64,000 nucleotides of DNA, from NCBI GenBank assembly GCA_016342755.1, contig JAEINS010000008.1, positions 1 to 64,000 of the forward strand, read 5' to 3'. The stretch comes from Melioribacteraceae bacterium. Lineage in GTDB: Bacteria > Bacteroidota > Ignavibacteria > Ignavibacteriales > Melioribacteraceae. Both the position numbers and the translations under genes were made by a program. A model generated the notes under the pieces. The model was given only the letters and a program-made list of their open reading frames with translations, had not been told where the DNA came from and did no database searches. Every line of letters starts with the position of its first letter. The stretch's first letter is position 1. Positions 1 through 8,943 of the stretch are shown piece by piece.

Positions 1-21
1 GCCGGGATTTTTTTATTTTAT

Positions 22-57
22 AACCCTCTTTCGCTTTGCGTCTGAGGGTTTTTTTTA
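22..57 (+). terminator. Rho-independent terminator
   Basis: The arms AACCCTC (22-28) and GAGGGTT (44-50) can pair and are followed by a run of T. It would end a transcript entering from the left. The first bases of the window (a CGGGA then T-run) look like the 3' half of another terminator. Confidence 0.8.
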
Positions 58-130
58 TCCCTTTGCTTTTTCTGATTTGATACGGGCGGTAATTTAGTTA
101 AATTTAAGTTTATTCTTTTGAGGAGTTTAT

Positions 131-1006
131 ATGATTTCTAGTATGACCGGATACGGAAAAGGAATTTACCAGGTTAATGATTTAATTGCAGAAGTTGAAA
201 TTAAAAGTTTGAATAGTAGATTTTTAGATTTATCTGTTAGATTTCCTAAAAGCCAGTCGCAAAACGAATTGAAGATTCGTGAAATCATTAAAAATAATAT
301 TAATAGAGGGAAAGTAACTGTTAATATTTTTATTAAGAAGGAAGGTTGTGGTGATAAATTTCTTGATATTGATACTAATGGTCTAAAAACTACCATTGAT
401 TTAATTAAAATTATAAAAGATAAGACCGGTGTTGGAGAAGAACTTAAATTTTCAGATATCCTGCAATTTCAAAACCTGTTTTTTACTGATACTTTTGATA
501 ATCCTGAAAAGGAATATGAATTAATAGTAGTAGCAATTGAAAATGCATTAAAGCAAATTAATAAAATGCGTTTGGTTGAAGGTGATGCATTAGTTGAAGA
601 CTTAAAAACCCGCGTTACTATTATTAGTGATAAACTTAATATTATAAAAGAAAAAATTACACCGACAATTAAAGATTATTATAAAAAACTTACCGATAGA
701 GCTTTACAGTTACTTGAAGATAGTGAAAAATTTGATGACCGCCTCAGAATGGAATTAGCACTTATTGCTGAAAAATATGATGTAACTGAGGAAATGGTAA
801 GATTAGACAGTCATATAAGTGTATTTAATAATACTTTAAATGGTGAAAAAGAAGTTGGTAAAAAGCTGAATTTCCTTTGCCAGGAAATGAATAGAGAAGC
901 AAATACAATAAATAGTAAATCTGTTTCAACAGAAATATCCTATTTAGCATTAGAGATAAAAGAAGAATTAGAAAGAATCCGTGAACAAATTCAAAATATA
1001 GAATAA
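131..1006 (+). CDS. yicC: YicC/YloC family endoribonuclease
   Basis: This 291-residue protein belongs to the YicC family, whose characterised members are endoribonucleases acting on RNA in the cytoplasm. The N-terminus has the family start MISSMTGYG. The last 80 residues form the highly conserved DUF1732 block (GKKLNFLCQEMNREANTINS). Full family length is present. The ATG follows a GAGGAG ribosome site. It opens a run with gmk, rpoZ and coaBC, an order common in bacteria, and its stop is two bases before the gmk start. Family assignment is firm; the RNA target is unknown. Confidence 0.93.
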   Translation: MISSMTGYGKGIYQVNDLIAEVEIKSLNSRFLDLSVRFPKSQSQNELKIREIIKNNINRGKVTVNIFIKKEGCGDKFLDIDTNGLKTTIDLIKIIKDKTGVGEELKFSDILQFQNLFFTDTFDNPEKEYELIVVAIENALKQINKMRLVEGDALVEDLKTRVTIISDKLNIIKEKITPTIKDYYKKLTDRALQLLEDSEKFDDRLRMELALIAEKYDVTEEMVRLDSHISVFNNTLNGEKEVGKKLNFLCQEMNREANTINSKSVSTEISYLALEIKEELERIREQIQNIE

Positions 1007-1008
1007 AC

Positions 1009-1578
1009 TTGACTAGTAAAGGTAAAATATTTGTTTTTACGGCACCAAGTGGAGCTGGCAAAACGTCAATTGCGAAAAGAATTTTAGAATCTTATCCTGA
1101 TTTTGTTTTTTCTATTTCTGCTACTACACGCAGACGAAGGAAAAATGAAACCGAAGGAAAGGATTATTTTTTTCTTTCTGAAAAGGAATTTTTATTAAAA
1201 CGTGATAATAATGAATTTATTGAATGGGAAGAGTTTTATGATTATTATTACGGTACTTTGAGAAGTTTTATTGATGAAAAATTAAATAATGGAAAAAATA
1301 TTGTTCTTGATATAGATGTAAAAGGAGCTTTAAATATAATAAGGAATTATCCTGAAGCGGTTTCATTTTTTATAAATCCTCCCAGTAAAGAGGTATTGAT
1401 TAAAAGACTGATTGGCAGGAATACAGAAACTGAGGATGATTTAAAGAAGCGTAAAGATAGAGCAAATATGGAATTATCATATTGCGATAAATTTCATTAT
1501 CAAATTATAAATGAAGATTTAGAAGTTGCTGTAAATGAAGTAAAAGTTAAAATAGATAAAGAACTAAATAAGGAGTAG
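1009..1578 (+). CDS. gmk: Guanylate kinase
   Basis: Guanylate kinase phosphorylates GMP to GDP with ATP in the cytosol. The P-loop APSGAGKT is at residues 12-19, followed by the GMP-binding region (SISATTRRRRKNETEGKDYFF). At 189 residues the length is typical. The start is a TTG directly after the yicC stop; no ATG or GTG gives the conserved N-terminus, so the TTG is likely genuine. It lies in the yicC-gmk-rpoZ-coaBC cluster and is followed by rpoZ after four bases. Confidence 0.95.
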   Translation: MTSKGKIFVFTAPSGAGKTSIAKRILESYPDFVFSISATTRRRRKNETEGKDYFFLSEKEFLLKRDNNEFIEWEEFYDYYYGTLRSFIDEKLNNGKNIVLDIDVKGALNIIRNYPEAVSFFINPPSKEVLIKRLIGRNTETEDDLKKRKDRANMELSYCDKFHYQIINEDLEVAVNEVKVKIDKELNKE

Positions 1579-1582
1579 CATC

Positions 1583-1882
1583 ATGGAAATTAATCCTATT
1601 TCGATGGCAAAGATTCATAAAAAAGCAGAAAATATTTATGAAGCAGTAATAGTTGCTTCTTTAAAAGCTAAAAAAATAAATGATGAGTATAGATTAGAAT
1701 ATAATACTCTTTTAAACTCTTTACCATCTGCCGGTATTGAAGATGAATTTGATGAAAAAGACAATGCTGATAAATTAGCGATCTCTCTAGAATTCGAAAA
1801 AAGAAAAAAAGCCCATTTAACTGCTCTTGAGCAATTAGTTGATGGTGAAATAGATTTCAGATATAAAGAAGAAAATGAATAA
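1583..1882 (+). CDS. rpoZ: DNA-directed RNA polymerase omega subunit
   Basis: A 99-residue protein resembling the omega subunit, which helps assemble and stabilise RNA polymerase. The segment KAENIYEAVIVASLKAKKIN matches the conserved omega helix, and the protein sits directly after gmk, the usual place of rpoZ. The acidic C-terminal half is poorly conserved, as in other FCB-group omegas. The end overlaps the coaBC start by eight bases, implying translational coupling. The call rests on the helix and the position. Confidence 0.85.
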   Translation: MEINPISMAKIHKKAENIYEAVIVASLKAKKINDEYRLEYNTLLNSLPSAGIEDEFDEKDNADKLAISLEFEKRKKAHLTALEQLVDGEIDFRYKEENE

Positions 1883-3095
1883 TTTTGTTTCAGATTCTTT
1901 TAAAAATAAAAATGTTTTATTAGGTATTACCGGTGGTATAGCAGCATATAAAGCATGTTTAATTATAAGAGAGTTAGTTACACGCGGTGCAGATGTTAAA
2001 GTTGTAATGACCCCGGCTGCATCAGAATTTATTACTCCGCTAACTCTTTCTACTTTATCTGGAAATGATGTAGTTGTTAAGTCATTTCCAGCTTCTCAAA
2101 AAGAAGGTGTATCTCTAAGAACCTGGCATATTGAAACCGCTTTATGGGCAGATATTATGCTAATTGCACCTTTAACAATAAATACTCTGGCTAAAATTTC
2201 ATGCGGTATGGCTGATAATGCCCTTACAACAATGGTTTCAGCTATAAGGTCTCCTTTAGTGCTAGCACCTGCTGCCGATCTTGATATGTATCAGAAACCT
2301 TCAACTTTAGAAAATATCAATAAACTTACTGATAGAGGTTCGTTTATTATTGATGCTGAAATAGGTTTTTTAGCCAGCGGTTTAACTGGTCCCGGAAGAA
2401 TGGCCTCGGTAGAAAAAATTATTGATGCAACCGAATTAGTTTTATCCGGCTATAAAAAAGATCTTGTTGGCAAACGAATTTTAATTACTGCAGGTCCAAC
2501 TTTGGAAGATATTGATCCGGTTCGTTTTATTGGAAATAGATCATCCGGTAAAATGGGATATAAACTGGCTAATTCAGCATTTTTAAGAGGAGCTGATGTA
2601 ACTCTGATTTCTGGACCAACTAATGAAAATACATACCCTGAAGTAAAGGTTATTTATGTTAGAAGTGCTGCTGAAATGAAAATAGCTGTTGAATATGAAC
2701 TTAAAAAAAATGATATCTTAATTAAAGCTGCAGCTGTTGCCGATTATAAACCTTCTGTTTTTAATGAGATAAAACTTAAAAAAGAAAATAAACTTAAAAG
2801 TATTGAACTTTCTGAAACTGAAGATATACTTGCCTCTATAAATAAAGAAAATAAAATTGTTGTCGGATTTGCATTAGAAACTGATAATGAAATTACTAAT
2901 GCTAAATCAAAACTTGATAAAAAAAATCTTGATATGATTGTTTTAAATTCACTTAAAGATTCCGGTGCAGGTTTTGAATCAGATACAAATAAAATTTCAA
3001 TTATAAAAAAAGACGGCAATAAAAAAGATTTTGATCTAAATACAAAATTTCAGATTGCAAATAATATTCTAACTGAATTAAAAACTATAAAATAA
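1875..3095 (+). CDS. coaBC: Bifunctional phosphopantothenoylcysteine decarboxylase/phosphopantothenate-cysteine ligase
   Basis: CoaBC performs two steps of coenzyme A synthesis: joining cysteine to 4'-phosphopantothenate (CoaB) and decarboxylating the product with FMN (CoaC). Residues 10-185 are the flavoprotein CoaC domain (GITGGIAAYK, active-site His in TWHIETALWADIM). From about residue 200 the CoaB domain follows (ITAGPTLEDIDPVRFIGNRS). The CoaC PXMNXXMW motif reads PAADLDMY here; to my knowledge FCB-group relatives often carry a similar DLDMY form, so I do not read it as inactivating. The start overlaps rpoZ. Confidence 0.95.
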   Translation: MNNFVSDSFKNKNVLLGITGGIAAYKACLIIRELVTRGADVKVVMTPAASEFITPLTLSTLSGNDVVVKSFPASQKEGVSLRTWHIETALWADIMLIAPLTINTLAKISCGMADNALTTMVSAIRSPLVLAPAADLDMYQKPSTLENINKLTDRGSFIIDAEIGFLASGLTGPGRMASVEKIIDATELVLSGYKKDLVGKRILITAGPTLEDIDPVRFIGNRSSGKMGYKLANSAFLRGADVTLISGPTNENTYPEVKVIYVRSAAEMKIAVEYELKKNDILIKAAAVADYKPSVFNEIKLKKENKLKSIELSETEDILASINKENKIVVGFALETDNEITNAKSKLDKKNLDMIVLNSLKDSGAGFESDTNKISIIKKDGNKKDFDLNTKFQIANNILTELKTIK

Positions 3096-3096
3096 A

Positions 3097-3867
3097 TTGA
3101 ACGAGCATTTAAAAAAATTACTGCTTGAATCTCTAAAAGACCAAAAAGAAATCTTTGGCGATTTGTTATTCGATAAATTAGAGGTTGAAACAGTTCCGGT
3201 AAAACCGCAAAAAATTTCTCTAAACGAGAAAGAACCTGCAAAGCCAAAGTTAGAAATAATTGAACAGAAAAATGATATTGTTATCCCGCCTGAGTTTTCC
3301 TCTTGTTCCACATTAGAGGAACTAAATTCTAAAATTTGTAATTGCGTAAAATGTGAACTTGGTAAAACCCGGAATAAATTTGTTTTTGGAGCCGGTAATC
3401 CAAATTCAGAGGTAATGTTAATTGGAGAAGCTCCCGGTGCCGATGAAGATAAACAGGGAATTCCTTTTGTAGGAAAAGCCGGTCAGCTTTTAACTGATAT
3501 TTTGAAAGCAATAAATTTTGAAAGAGATGATCTCTATATTGCAAATATTTTAAAATGCCGTCCGCCAAATAATAGAACACCGGTTCCGGCCGAAATGGAT
3601 ATTTGTATTCCTTATCTATGGAAACAAATTGAACTAATAAATCCAAAAGTTATATTGTGTTTGGGATTAACAGCAGCAACCGGATTATTAAAGCTTAAAC
3701 TAAGTTTAACCAAGATGCGCGGAAATATTTACGAGCTGAATGGAATTAAGACTATGGTTACTTATCATCCAGCCGCCTTATTAAGAAATCCTAACTGGAA
3801 AAGGGGATGCTGGGAAGATGTTCAGCAATTTAGAAAACTTTATGATGAATTAACGGAAAAGAATTAA
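3097..3867 (+). CDS. Family 4 uracil-DNA glycosylase (Fe-S)
   Basis: This enzyme excises uracil from DNA, starting base-excision repair. The family motif GEAPGADEDKQGIPFVGKAG lies after residue 105, and TYHPAALLRNPNWKR near the end is the second catalytic motif. Cysteines in CVKC, KCRPP and DICIP match the four [4Fe-4S] ligands of type 4 enzymes. About 85 charged residues precede the domain, an extension seen in many bacterial members. The TTG start is one base after the coaBC stop, and the stop directly abuts the dnaB ATG, so the three genes are probably cotranscribed. Confidence 0.92.
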   Translation: MNEHLKKLLLESLKDQKEIFGDLLFDKLEVETVPVKPQKISLNEKEPAKPKLEIIEQKNDIVIPPEFSSCSTLEELNSKICNCVKCELGKTRNKFVFGAGNPNSEVMLIGEAPGADEDKQGIPFVGKAGQLLTDILKAINFERDDLYIANILKCRPPNNRTPVPAEMDICIPYLWKQIELINPKVILCLGLTAATGLLKLKLSLTKMRGNIYELNGIKTMVTYHPAALLRNPNWKRGCWEDVQQFRKLYDELTEKN

Positions 3868-5313
3868 ATGCAAGAAACGGTATCTAATACAAATAATATT
3901 GATATGTTACGAAATTCAACTAATAAACCTCCGGCTGCCGTAGAAGTTGAATTTTCTGTTTTGGGAGCCATGGTTCTGGATAATAATGCTGTTCCCCGGG
4001 TAATGGAAATTTTAAGACCCGAATGTTTTTTTGACAAGCGTCATATGATGATATTTGAATGTATTACAGAACTATTCTCAAAAAATGAACCGATTGATAC
4101 TGTTTCACTTTACGAAGAATTAAAAAGAGCGGGAAATATTGAAGCTGTTGGCGGTGCCGCGTTTCTAAGCAGACTTTCACAGGACATATCTTCTGCTGCA
4201 AATATAGATTATCATTCACGAATTGTTTTAGAGAAATGGATTTTACGGGAACTTATCTCTACAACAATGGGAATTGCAAGTTCAGCCTATACCGGGACAG
4301 AAGATGTTTTTGATCTACTGGATGATGCTGAACAAAAGATTTTTTCCATTACAGAACAGGGATTAAAAGAATCTTATAAAGGTATGGAAAAAGCAGTTAA
4401 AGAAGCTATTGAACATATTGAAGCTATACATTCTCAGGATACATCAAGTTTTGCTGTTCCTTCAGGCATTGCCTCTCTTGATGAAATGATGGGTGGTTTT
4501 CAAAGAACTGATTTAATTATTTTAGCTGCCCGTCCTGCAATGGGTAAAACAGCATTTGCGCTTTCTATAGCAAGAAATGCTGCCGTTGATCATGATATAC
4601 CAATTGCAATATTTAGTCTCGAAATGGCTACTATTCAGCTTGTTACACGTTTAATTTGTGCTGAAGCCAGAATTAATGCGCATAGTGTTAGAACCGGAAA
4701 ATTTAAAGCGGAAGATGGTCCAAGAATTAGCCGTACCGCACATAAACTTAGCAAAGCTAAAATTTATGTTGATGATACACCTGCCCAGACTGTATTAGAA
4801 ATTCGTGCAAAATGCCGCCGGTTAAAAATGGAAAAAAAAATTGGAATGATAATAATAGATTACCTTCAGCTTATGGATGGTTCGGGCAGATCTGAAAGCA
4901 GGGAAAGAGAAATTTCCAATATTTCCAGATCGTTAAAAGCACTTGCTAAAGAATTAAATGTTCCGGTTATTGCGTTATCCCAGCTTAACCGTGCCGTTGA
5001 AAGCAGAAATGATAAAGTTCCTATGTTATCGGATCTTCGTGAATCCGGATCAATTGAACAGGATGCCGACGTTGTTATGTTTTTGAACAGACCTGAATAT
5101 TATGGTATTATGACTGACGCAGAAGGGAATTCAACAGAAGGACTTGGTGAAGTTATTATAGCTAAACAGAGAAATGGCCCGACTGGCACTGTAAAGGCGA
5201 GATTCATTAAAGAATATGCACGATATGAAAACCTTGATCCTTTCCATGATGGTATAAGCGCGTCAGCTCCCAAAGCTCCGGATATTCCATTTGATGGAGA
5301 TCTGCCAATTTAA
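3868..5313 (+). CDS. dnaB: Replicative DNA helicase DnaB
   Basis: DnaB is the hexameric ring helicase that unwinds DNA at the replication fork. The N-terminal helical domain (about residues 20-120) is followed by the RecA-type ATPase with Walker A ARPAMGKT near residue 222, the Walker B region MIIIDYLQLM, and the QLNRAVESR / SDLRESGSIEQDAD motifs. At 481 residues the length is normal and no intein interrupts it. The ATG abuts the stop of the glycosylase gene. A terminator follows at 5318. Confidence 0.96.
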   Translation: MQETVSNTNNIDMLRNSTNKPPAAVEVEFSVLGAMVLDNNAVPRVMEILRPECFFDKRHMMIFECITELFSKNEPIDTVSLYEELKRAGNIEAVGGAAFLSRLSQDISSAANIDYHSRIVLEKWILRELISTTMGIASSAYTGTEDVFDLLDDAEQKIFSITEQGLKESYKGMEKAVKEAIEHIEAIHSQDTSSFAVPSGIASLDEMMGGFQRTDLIILAARPAMGKTAFALSIARNAAVDHDIPIAIFSLEMATIQLVTRLICAEARINAHSVRTGKFKAEDGPRISRTAHKLSKAKIYVDDTPAQTVLEIRAKCRRLKMEKKIGMIIIDYLQLMDGSGRSESREREISNISRSLKALAKELNVPVIALSQLNRAVESRNDKVPMLSDLRESGSIEQDADVVMFLNRPEYYGIMTDAEGNSTEGLGEVIIAKQRNGPTGTVKARFIKEYARYENLDPFHDGISASAPKAPDIPFDGDLPI

Positions 5314-5317
5314 GTTT

Positions 5318-5342
5318 AACCCGGCAATCAGTCGGGTTTTTT
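5318..5342 (+). terminator. Rho-independent terminator after dnaB
   Basis: AACCCG pairs with CGGGTT around a short loop and is followed by a T run. It closes the yicC-dnaB transcription unit. Confidence 0.85.
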
Positions 5343-5438
5343 ATTATTTAATTTCATTTTAATATTTTTAGGCAATTAAATTATTTTATCCCTATTTTAA
5401 TCGGTAATTAGGTTATAAAATTATATTAAGGTCTCAAT

Positions 5439-6365
5439 ATGAATATTAATTTTTTTGAACCTCTCTCTAAAGCAATTAGCCGGATGACAATCTCTTTATT
5501 TAAACCCTTCGATATGTCAAAATGGTTTGTCTTCGGATTTACAGCTTTCCTTGCCGGTTTACTCGAAAGTCCCGGCGGCAACTATTCAAATGCTTTTAAC
5601 CATGATGATTATTCACGTTCTGATTTCTGGAATGGACCGCTTAACGCGTGGGAGTGGCTTAACGACAATCCATTCTGGTTTATAATGATAGGAATAGGAG
5701 TCTTAATTATTATTGCAATAATTATTGCATTAGTCTGGTTAAGCTCGCGCGGAGCTTTTATGTTTCTCGCTAATGTTGTAACCGACGAAACCGAAGTTTC
5801 CAGACCCTGGTACCAATATAAAAAAGAAGGAAATTCAGTTTTTATCTGGCGGTTAGTATTTGGCTTAATTACAACAATTATAATTTCGGTGTTTGTTGTT
5901 TTTGCACTTATAATAGTATTTAGTCTTTCCGCCGGTGATTTTACCGCACTGGCAACAATATCATCAATAATCCTGTTAGGAATTCCGTTTCTTATAGTAA
6001 TAGTTATATTTTCTTATATATCAATGTTCATGAACAATTTTGTAATTCCCATTATGTATAAAGAAAGAATAAGCGCGGTACATGCATGGGGAAGATTCAT
6101 GTATCTTTTCAAAAAGAATGCCGGTAGTTTTATACTTTACGGATTACTTTTGCTTTGTCTTAATATAGCAGTAGGAATAAGTATAATGATGATTGGATTA
6201 TTTACATGCTGTATTGGATTTATATTTTTAATTATTCCTTATATAAGTACTATAGTTTTATTGCCGGTTATTTATACTTACAGAGTATTTAGCTTAGAAT
6301 TTTTAGAACAGTTTGGAAATGAATACAAGTTATTGGCTGAAAAAGAAACTAACGAAAAATTGTGA
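5439..6365 (+). CDS. Multi-pass membrane protein of unknown function
   Basis: A 308-residue integral membrane protein with about five to six hydrophobic segments (roughly residues 78-105, 133-162, 168-195, 225-255, 258-285). The start reads FEPLSKAISRMTISLFKPFDMSKW, a layout seen in uncharacterised membrane proteins that also precede DUF2752 genes. There is no signal peptide, catalytic motif or haem site. Its last codons overlap the next gene by four bases (GTGA), so the two are translationally coupled. Function is not recognised. Confidence 0.75.
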   Translation: MNINFFEPLSKAISRMTISLFKPFDMSKWFVFGFTAFLAGLLESPGGNYSNAFNHDDYSRSDFWNGPLNAWEWLNDNPFWFIMIGIGVLIIIAIIIALVWLSSRGAFMFLANVVTDETEVSRPWYQYKKEGNSVFIWRLVFGLITTIIISVFVVFALIIVFSLSAGDFTALATISSIILLGIPFLIVIVIFSYISMFMNNFVIPIMYKERISAVHAWGRFMYLFKKNAGSFILYGLLLLCLNIAVGISIMMIGLFTCCIGFIFLIIPYISTIVLLPVIYTYRVFSLEFLEQFGNEYKLLAEKETNEKL

Positions 6366-6781
6366 TAAAATTTGAAACGACAAATATTAGCAGGAAAAAG
6401 ATTTTTGTAAATACCTTAGTAATTCTGTTGGTTACTATTTTAGTTATTCTTGCGAAAAATTATTCCGGCAGTTTGTTAAATATATCAGAGTGTAAATTCA
6501 AAGTAATTACCGGGCTTAGCTGTCCAACATGCGGAATGACACGGGCATTTTTAGCCTTTCTCGATTTAGATATATTTAGCTCATTAGGATATCATTTACT
6601 AGCACCATTTTTCTTTGCATTTGCTATATTTATAATTCTAAAGTATTTTGCTGAACTCTTAATATTTAAAGAAATTAATATTATTTCCAAATGGAACTTA
6701 AAACCCAAATTATTAATTTTAACATTTGTTTCCTTAATATCTTTTTGGATAATTAGAATTGTTAGCGAAGTAATAGGATAG
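6362..6781 (+). CDS. DUF2752 membrane protein
   Basis: A 139-residue protein with the DUF2752 signature CPTCGMTRAF near residues 52-61 and three to four membrane helices. The family is widespread and uncharacterised; the paired cysteines next to the membrane may be redox-active or metal-binding, but that is inference. The start is GTG, overlapping the stop of the upstream membrane-protein gene by four bases. The two probably work together. Confidence 0.82.
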   Translation: MIKFETTNISRKKIFVNTLVILLVTILVILAKNYSGSLLNISECKFKVITGLSCPTCGMTRAFLAFLDLDIFSSLGYHLLAPFFFAFAIFIILKYFAELLIFKEINIISKWNLKPKLLILTFVSLISFWIIRIVSEVIG

Positions 6782-6863
6782 AAATCTTAGGCTTGTTAAA
6801 TATTAACATTTGTAACAATTAAGGAGAAAATTGAAATTTGTAAATATTGTAAGTGAACAAAAC

Positions 6864-6877
6864 GTTTCAAATGAACC
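6864..6877 (+). promoter_or_regulatory. Candidate activator-binding palindrome (imperfect)
   Basis: GTTTCA, two bases, then TGAACC. It is an imperfect copy of the palindrome at 6951 and of the site at 12457, which lie upstream of the two cytochrome units. The position about 150 bases upstream of the candidate sigma-54 promoter suits an enhancer site. Confidence 0.5.
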
Positions 6878-6950
6878 GAATGGAACAAACTGTCTCACGA
6901 AGATTATAAGATAAAGTTTTGTAATAAGTTAACAAATGTATTTAACCAAT

Positions 6951-6970
6951 AGTGTTTCAAATGAAACACT
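6951..6970 (+). promoter_or_regulatory. Candidate activator-binding palindrome (perfect arms)
   Basis: AGTGTTTCAAATGAAACACT has 9-base arms that pair perfectly around AA. The same core GTTTCA-N2-TGAAAC recurs at 12457 before the second cytochrome unit. It lies about 50-70 bases upstream of the sigma-54-like element at 7018. Inference: it is an upstream activating site for the sigma-54 regulator encoded at 11115. Confidence 0.65.
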
Positions 6971-7017
6971 TACAAAACAGTTTAATTGCAGTTAAATGAG
7001 ATTTTAAGGTGATATTA

Positions 7018-7033
7018 TTGGCTTAATAATTGT
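7018..7033 (+). promoter_or_regulatory. Candidate sigma-54 promoter
   Basis: TTGGC, then TTGT, with ten bases between the -24 GG (7020-7021) and the -12 dinucleotide GT. The consensus has GG-N10-GC, so the -12 element departs by one base. It stands 50 bases before the c554-like gene. Supported by upstream palindromes and the sigma-54 activator in the same locus. Confidence 0.5.
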
Positions 7034-7083
7034 TATTAAAGATGTTTACTATTTAATTAGAAAATTGTGTTTATGGAGGCTAC

Positions 7084-7647
7084 ATGTTAAAAGGTAAAAT
7101 ATTTTCGATATTCACATTATGTGTGATTTTATTGCTTAGTTTTTCTAGCGATTCTTTTGCGCAAAAAGCTCACGAATTTGTTGGTGTAAAAACTTGTGGA
7201 ATGTGCCACAAAAAAGCCGAAGACGGCGAACAGCTTAAAATATGGGAAAAAAGTGCTCATGCTAATGCTTATAAAACATTAACTACCGCAAAAGCTGAAG
7301 AGGTAGCTAAAAAAGCTGGTATAAAAGGAAAAGCTTCAGAGGCAAAAGAATGTTTGATGTGCCATGCTACAGCTTATGATGTGGATAAAAAATTAATAGG
7401 CAAAAAATTTAAATTAGAAGAGGGTATTCAGTGCGAATCTTGCCACGGTGCCGGAAGTGATTACAAGAAAAAGAAAGTTATGCAAGATCATGCTAAAGCT
7501 GTAGCTACTGGTATGACAGAATATAAAGATGATGCAGCAATTGAAAAGCAATGTATAACTTGCCATAACGAAAAAAGCCCGACATTCAAAAAATTTGACT
7601 TTGCAAAAAGATGGGCCGAAATTAAACATCCTACACCAAAAAAATAA
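7084..7647 (+). CDS. Tetrahaem c554-like cytochrome c
   Basis: A 187-residue exported protein with a signal peptide ending near SFAQ and four CXXCH haem sites: CGMCH, CLMCH, CESCH and CITCH. The stretch from the first haem, with Q-x4-W-x2-SAHANAYKTL, is typical of the cytochrome c554 family, small periplasmic electron carriers. A GGAGG sits just before the ATG. It heads a cluster with an outer-membrane barrel and two larger cytochromes, which suggests it delivers periplasmic electrons to an outer-membrane conduit. The electron partner is inferred, not shown. Confidence 0.88.
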   Translation: MLKGKIFSIFTLCVILLLSFSSDSFAQKAHEFVGVKTCGMCHKKAEDGEQLKIWEKSAHANAYKTLTTAKAEEVAKKAGIKGKASEAKECLMCHATAYDVDKKLIGKKFKLEEGIQCESCHGAGSDYKKKKVMQDHAKAVATGMTEYKDDAAIEKQCITCHNEKSPTFKKFDFAKRWAEIKHPTPKK

Positions 7648-7662
7648 GTGTCTGAGTTAAAC

Positions 7663-8934
7663 ATGAAACGATTAATTTTTGTATTTATTCTATTAATTGG
7701 ATTTAGTTCAATTTCTACTGCGCAGAATCTAAATGGAAGATTTACTTCGGCAGTTTATTCGTATGAAAGAGCAACTTCTTTATACGAATCAGAAACAAAT
7801 CTCAGAAATTTCAATATTCTAAGTCTTAATGTTAATAAAGATCAGTTTTCTCTTAAAACAAGAATGAACTTTGAAACTGATCTTTCGGCATCTTACGATA
7901 ACGATCCCAGGTTGAGATTATATAATCTGTATCTTGAAGGGAGAAATCTCTTTAATATTGCAACTGTTAAGGTTGGCCGTCAGTCAATTATCAATTCATT
8001 TGGCGGATTGTACGATGGTGTTAATTTAAAATTTAAGTATAGTGATTATTCATTAACAACTTATTTTGGCGGCAATGTTCCAGCTTACCAAAAGTTTGAA
8101 TTAACAGACGATTTAAAAGAAGATTATATAATGGGCGCAAAGTTTTCAACATGGTTTATGGATGGTCTAAAACTTAATTTAAACTATGTGCGTAAAAACT
8201 TTAAACCTTTAGAATATGAAACTATGCGTTTGGATCAGGATTTTCATCCAATTACTTACTTAGTTAGAAAAAATTCGCAGCAGTATCAGTTTGTTTCTGC
8301 TGATGCACACTATTATCAGAAAAATGAATTTAACGTAGATGCAAAAATTGATTACGATTTGAACTTTAAAGTTTTATCTAAGTTTCAGATTGGCGGTAAA
8401 ATTTATGCAACTGATAAATTAGGTGTAAATTTATTCTATAATTACCGCGAACCAAGAATAGCTTACAATTCCATTTTTTCAGTTTTTAACTATGGAAACT
8501 CTCAGGAAATAGAAGCTGGTGTTGATTATAAAATCAATAAGCTTTTTACTGCTGTTTGTAAGTTTGCGAATGTTGAATATGAAGATGATAATTCGGCAAG
8601 ATTATATGCCGGATTAAATTCGAAATATGGTAACATAAGTTATAGAAAAACTTTTGGCGTTGCTGGTGAACTTGATGCGGTTTCTATTTATACTGCAAAA
8701 ACTTTGCTCGACGGAATGTTAACCCCTTCAGTTGGTATATCTTATACAAGTTATAAACTATCTGAGGATGAAGAAGATTCGAATAATCTAGTAAGTCTGC
8801 TTGCAGGTGTAAACATAAGACCTTGGAAAAAATTCTCTTTTGATTTACAAGGTCAATATACCGACAATGAGATTTATAAGAATGACTTTCGATTTTTACT
8901 AAAGATAAATCACTGGTTTAATACAAATTTTTAG
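7663..8934 (+). CDS. Outer-membrane beta-barrel protein of a porin-cytochrome cluster
   Basis: The ATG at 7663 begins a clean signal peptide (MKRLIFVFILLIGFSSISTAQ), so it is preferred to the in-frame GTG at 7648. The mature part, about 400 residues, shows alternating hydrophobic/polar strands, many Tyr and Phe, and a Phe at the C-terminus (WFNTNF), the usual barrel end. There is no haem motif. It sits between a periplasmic-type tetrahaem cytochrome and two larger cytochromes, the arrangement of porin-cytochrome conduits that carry electrons across the outer membrane. The conduit role is inferred from context. Confidence 0.78.
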   Translation: MKRLIFVFILLIGFSSISTAQNLNGRFTSAVYSYERATSLYESETNLRNFNILSLNVNKDQFSLKTRMNFETDLSASYDNDPRLRLYNLYLEGRNLFNIATVKVGRQSIINSFGGLYDGVNLKFKYSDYSLTTYFGGNVPAYQKFELTDDLKEDYIMGAKFSTWFMDGLKLNLNYVRKNFKPLEYETMRLDQDFHPITYLVRKNSQQYQFVSADAHYYQKNEFNVDAKIDYDLNFKVLSKFQIGGKIYATDKLGVNLFYNYREPRIAYNSIFSVFNYGNSQEIEAGVDYKINKLFTAVCKFANVEYEDDNSARLYAGLNSKYGNISYRKTFGVAGELDAVSIYTAKTLLDGMLTPSVGISYTSYKLSEDEEDSNNLVSLLAGVNIRPWKKFSFDLQGQYTDNEIYKNDFRFLLKINHWFNTNF

Positions 8935-8943
8935 TAGACTACT

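Larger units (their letters stand above)
6782..7083. other. Regulatory intergenic region upstream of the first cytochrome operon
   Basis: No gene is seen in these 302 bases. They hold two GTTTCA-type palindromes (6864-6877 and 6951-6970) and a sigma-54-like -24/-12 element (7018-7033), listed separately. The DUF2752 gene has no evident terminator here. Confidence 0.6.
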